DNA of 6,501 nucleotides, taken from Sphingomonadaceae bacterium. Its GTDB lineage: Bacteria > Pseudomonadota > Alphaproteobacteria > Sphingomonadales > Sphingomonadaceae. This document shows, one piece after another, positions 4,917 to 6,501 of the stretch. Position 1 is the stretch's first letter. Each line of letters starts with the position of its first letter. Under the pieces are notes generated by a model. The model was given only the letters and a program-made list of their open reading frames with translations. It searched no databases and had not been told where the DNA came from. The translations under genes were made by a program, and so were the position numbers. The DNA lies in contig JACMKH010000470.1 of NCBI GenBank assembly GCA_014380205.1, forward strand, positions 1-6,501. Reading direction: 5' to 3'.

Positions 4917-6501
4917 TCAGGCTTGCGCGGCCAGGCCGAGCGCCTGTTTGAGCGGACCGAGCCAAGGCTCGAAGTGGCGCCACTGGTTGAGCCCCTCGCG
5001 GAAGATCGGCTCGCGCACCTGCTCGGAGCTCGCGGTGCGCACCGCGCGGTCGGATTCGTGATAGCGCAGGCAGGCCGGATTGAAGGGCAGGCCGAGGAAA
5101 TCGAGCATCCGCCGGACCTCGGCGTCGAGATCGGCGACGACCGCCTCATATTGGACGCGCAGGATCGCGCCCGGGTCGACCGCGTCGAAATACGTCATCA
5201 GCTCGACATAGTGGCGGTAGAAGGCGCCGAGCTCGGCGAGATCGTAGCTGAAGCTCTGCCCGCGCGCATAATGCTGCTTGAAGTTGGAGAAGCAGCAGGC
5301 GAGCGGATGGCGGCGCGCGTCGATGATCCGCGCGTTGGGCAGGATCAGCCGGATCAGCCCGACATGCATGAAATTGTTGGGCATCTTGTCAATGAAGCGC
5401 GTCCGGCCGGTCTTGCGCTGGACGCGCGTGCGTTCGAGATATTCCTCGCCGAGCGCGGCGCGCTCGCCGGGGTCCAGCGTCGCAAGCGTTTCGAGATAGC
5501 CATCCTCTTCCTTGTCTTGGCGGCTCAGCCGGCCAACGATGGCGGGGATGTCGGGCAGCTCCATCGTGCCTTCGATCGCGGGATGGCTCGACAGGATCTG
5601 CTCGAGCAGAGTCGATCCCGCGCGCGGCATGCCGATGATGAAGATCGGATCGGGCTCGGGGCATCCGCCGCCGGCGCGATCGGCGAGGAACTGTGGCGTG
5701 AACGTCGCCTTGGTGCGCTCGACGTGGCGCGCGAGCCGCTCGGGATCGTGCTTGATCGCCTCGCGGCGCAGGCGGTTGCCCTCGACATAATGGCCGAACG
5801 AGGCGGCGTAATCGGCGCGATCCTCCTCGGCCTTGCCGAGCGCGAACTCGAGATGGAAGCGGTCCTCGGGCGTCAGATCGCCTTCGAGGGCCTTGATCAT
5901 CGCGACCCTGTCATCCTCGGAGAAGCTGACGCGCTTGAGGTTGGCGAGGCTCCACCACGCCTCGCCGAGCCCCGGCGCGAGCGCGATGCTCTGGCGATAG
6001 GCGTCGACGCTGTCGGCCTGCCGGCCCACGGTCTTCAGCGCGTGGCCGTAACTCATCCAGAGCTTGGGCTGGCCGGGGTTGCGCGCGAGCACATCGTCGT
6101 AGAGCGCGATTGCCCCCTCGAACTCGCCGATCCGGCCGAGCGCGGCGGCCTTGAGGCTTTGCAGGCCGGCGTTGCGCGGATCGTCCGCGAGCAGCATGTC
6201 GAGCTCGCGGATTGCGTCCTCGCCGCGGTTCTGGCGGTGGAGGACGAGCGCATAATTGTGGCGCGCGGGCCGGAAGCTCGGGGCCAGCTCGAGCGCGCGG
6301 CGGAGCAGCTTCTCGGCGTCGCCATAGCGTCCGAGCCGCGCGGCAAGCTCGGCGAGCATGCGGATCGCGGCGACATCGGTCGGCGCGCGCTTCAATCGCG
6401 CGCGCAGGATCGGCTCGGCGACCGCGAGCCTTCCCTCGACCAGCGCGTCCGCCGCCGCGAGTAGCTCGGGATCGTGGACCGAGGCGCGGATCGAGCGCGC
6501 A
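4917..6501 (-). CDS. TPR-repeat sulfotransferase, 5' end beyond the window
   Basis: The frame is open from the right edge to a TGA at 4917-4919, giving 527 visible codons with no convincing start inside the window; the TTG at 6395 falls in the middle of a TPR repeat and is unlikely to initiate. The N-terminal part has tetratricopeptide repeats in exact 34-residue register (codons starting at 6380, 6278, 6176 and 6074), preceded by part of another repeat and followed by a degenerate one. The C-terminal half is a Sulfotransfer_3-type domain: the 5'-phosphosulfate loop I-F-I-I-G-M-P-R-A-G-S-T (5610-5645), which binds PAPS, and the 3'-phosphate segment R-R-H-P-L-A-C-C-F-S-N-F (5280-5315), both with expected residues intact. 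Known members transfer sulfate from PAPS to hydroxyl or amine groups; the acceptor here is unknown, and the TPR array probably positions a protein or partner. No signal peptide can be judged. The gene precedes the receptor by 142 nt on the same strand. Confidence 0.9.
   Translation of the reverse strand, partial: ARSIRASVHDPELLAAADALVEGRLAVAEPILRARLKRAPTDVAAIRMLAELAARLGRYGDAEKLLRRALELAPSFRPARHNYALVLHRQNRGEDAIRELDMLLADDPRNAGLQSLKAAALGRIGEFEGAIALYDDVLARNPGQPKLWMSYGHALKTVGRQADSVDAYRQSIALAPGLGEAWWSLANLKRVSFSEDDRVAMIKALEGDLTPEDRFHLEFALGKAEEDRADYAASFGHYVEGNRLRREAIKHDPERLARHVERTKATFTPQFLADRAGGGCPEPDPIFIIGMPRAGSTLLEQILSSHPAIEGTMELPDIPAIVGRLSRQDKEEDGYLETLATLDPGERAALGEEYLERTRVQRKTGRTRFIDKMPNNFMHVGLIRLILPNARIIDARRHPLACCFSNFKQHYARGQSFSYDLAELGAFYRHYVELMTYFDAVDPGAILRVQYEAVVADLDAEVRRMLDFLGLPFNPACLRYHESDRAVRTASSEQVREPIFREGLNQWRHFEPWLGPLKQALGLAAQA

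Noticed and set aside
6393..6395. TTG as start codon of the sulfotransferase
   Set aside because: The frame stays open to the window edge and the upstream residues continue a TPR-like helix pair, so the true start is beyond 6501.
4923..6464. A 513-codon open frame on the plus strand, antisense to the sulfotransferase
   Set aside because: Same shadow effect: biased composition with no motifs, opposite a gene with intact PAPS-binding motifs and TPR register.

Overview
The window is a very GC-rich stretch that reads like the chromosome of an alphaproteobacterium, most likely a sphingomonad (Sphingomonadales). That placement is inference from gene content: a SusC-like-free, sphingomonad-style TonB-dependent receptor, a TPR-sulfotransferase next to it, a PAS_5-type PAS protein, and strong G/C third-position bias. 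Four protein genes, all on the minus strand, and one plus-strand tRNA gene account for nearly all of it. Two of the protein genes are cut by the window edges.

Layout from left to right: (1) 1-741 minus, a PAS-domain regulator-like protein whose C-terminus runs off the left edge; (2) 742-897, a divergent intergenic region holding a CtrA-box-like sequence in front of the PAS gene and a weak candidate tRNA promoter; (3) 898-973 plus, tRNA-Thr(CGT) with encoded CCA; (4) 981-2279 minus, an AdiC-like APC-superfamily amino-acid permease ending only 7 nt from the tRNA; (5) 2280-2317, a short gap containing a perfect GC hairpin; (6) 2318-4774 minus, a TonB-dependent outer-membrane receptor; (7) 4775-4916, a gap with a TTGACA promoter candidate and a perfect 8+8 bp inverted repeat; (8) 4917-6501 minus, a TPR-sulfotransferase whose N-terminus lies beyond the right edge.

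On the minus strand the order of transcription is sulfotransferase, receptor, permease. The receptor and permease are close enough (38 nt) to be one transcription unit, while the receptor seems to have its own promoter and possible operator. A working picture is an uptake locus: the receptor brings an amino-acid-containing or similar ligand across the outer membrane using TonB energy, and the permease carries an amino acid or amine across the inner membrane. The role of the sulfotransferase is unknown; a link to the receptor or to its ligand is inferred from adjacency only. No mobile element, CRISPR array or phage gene was seen.
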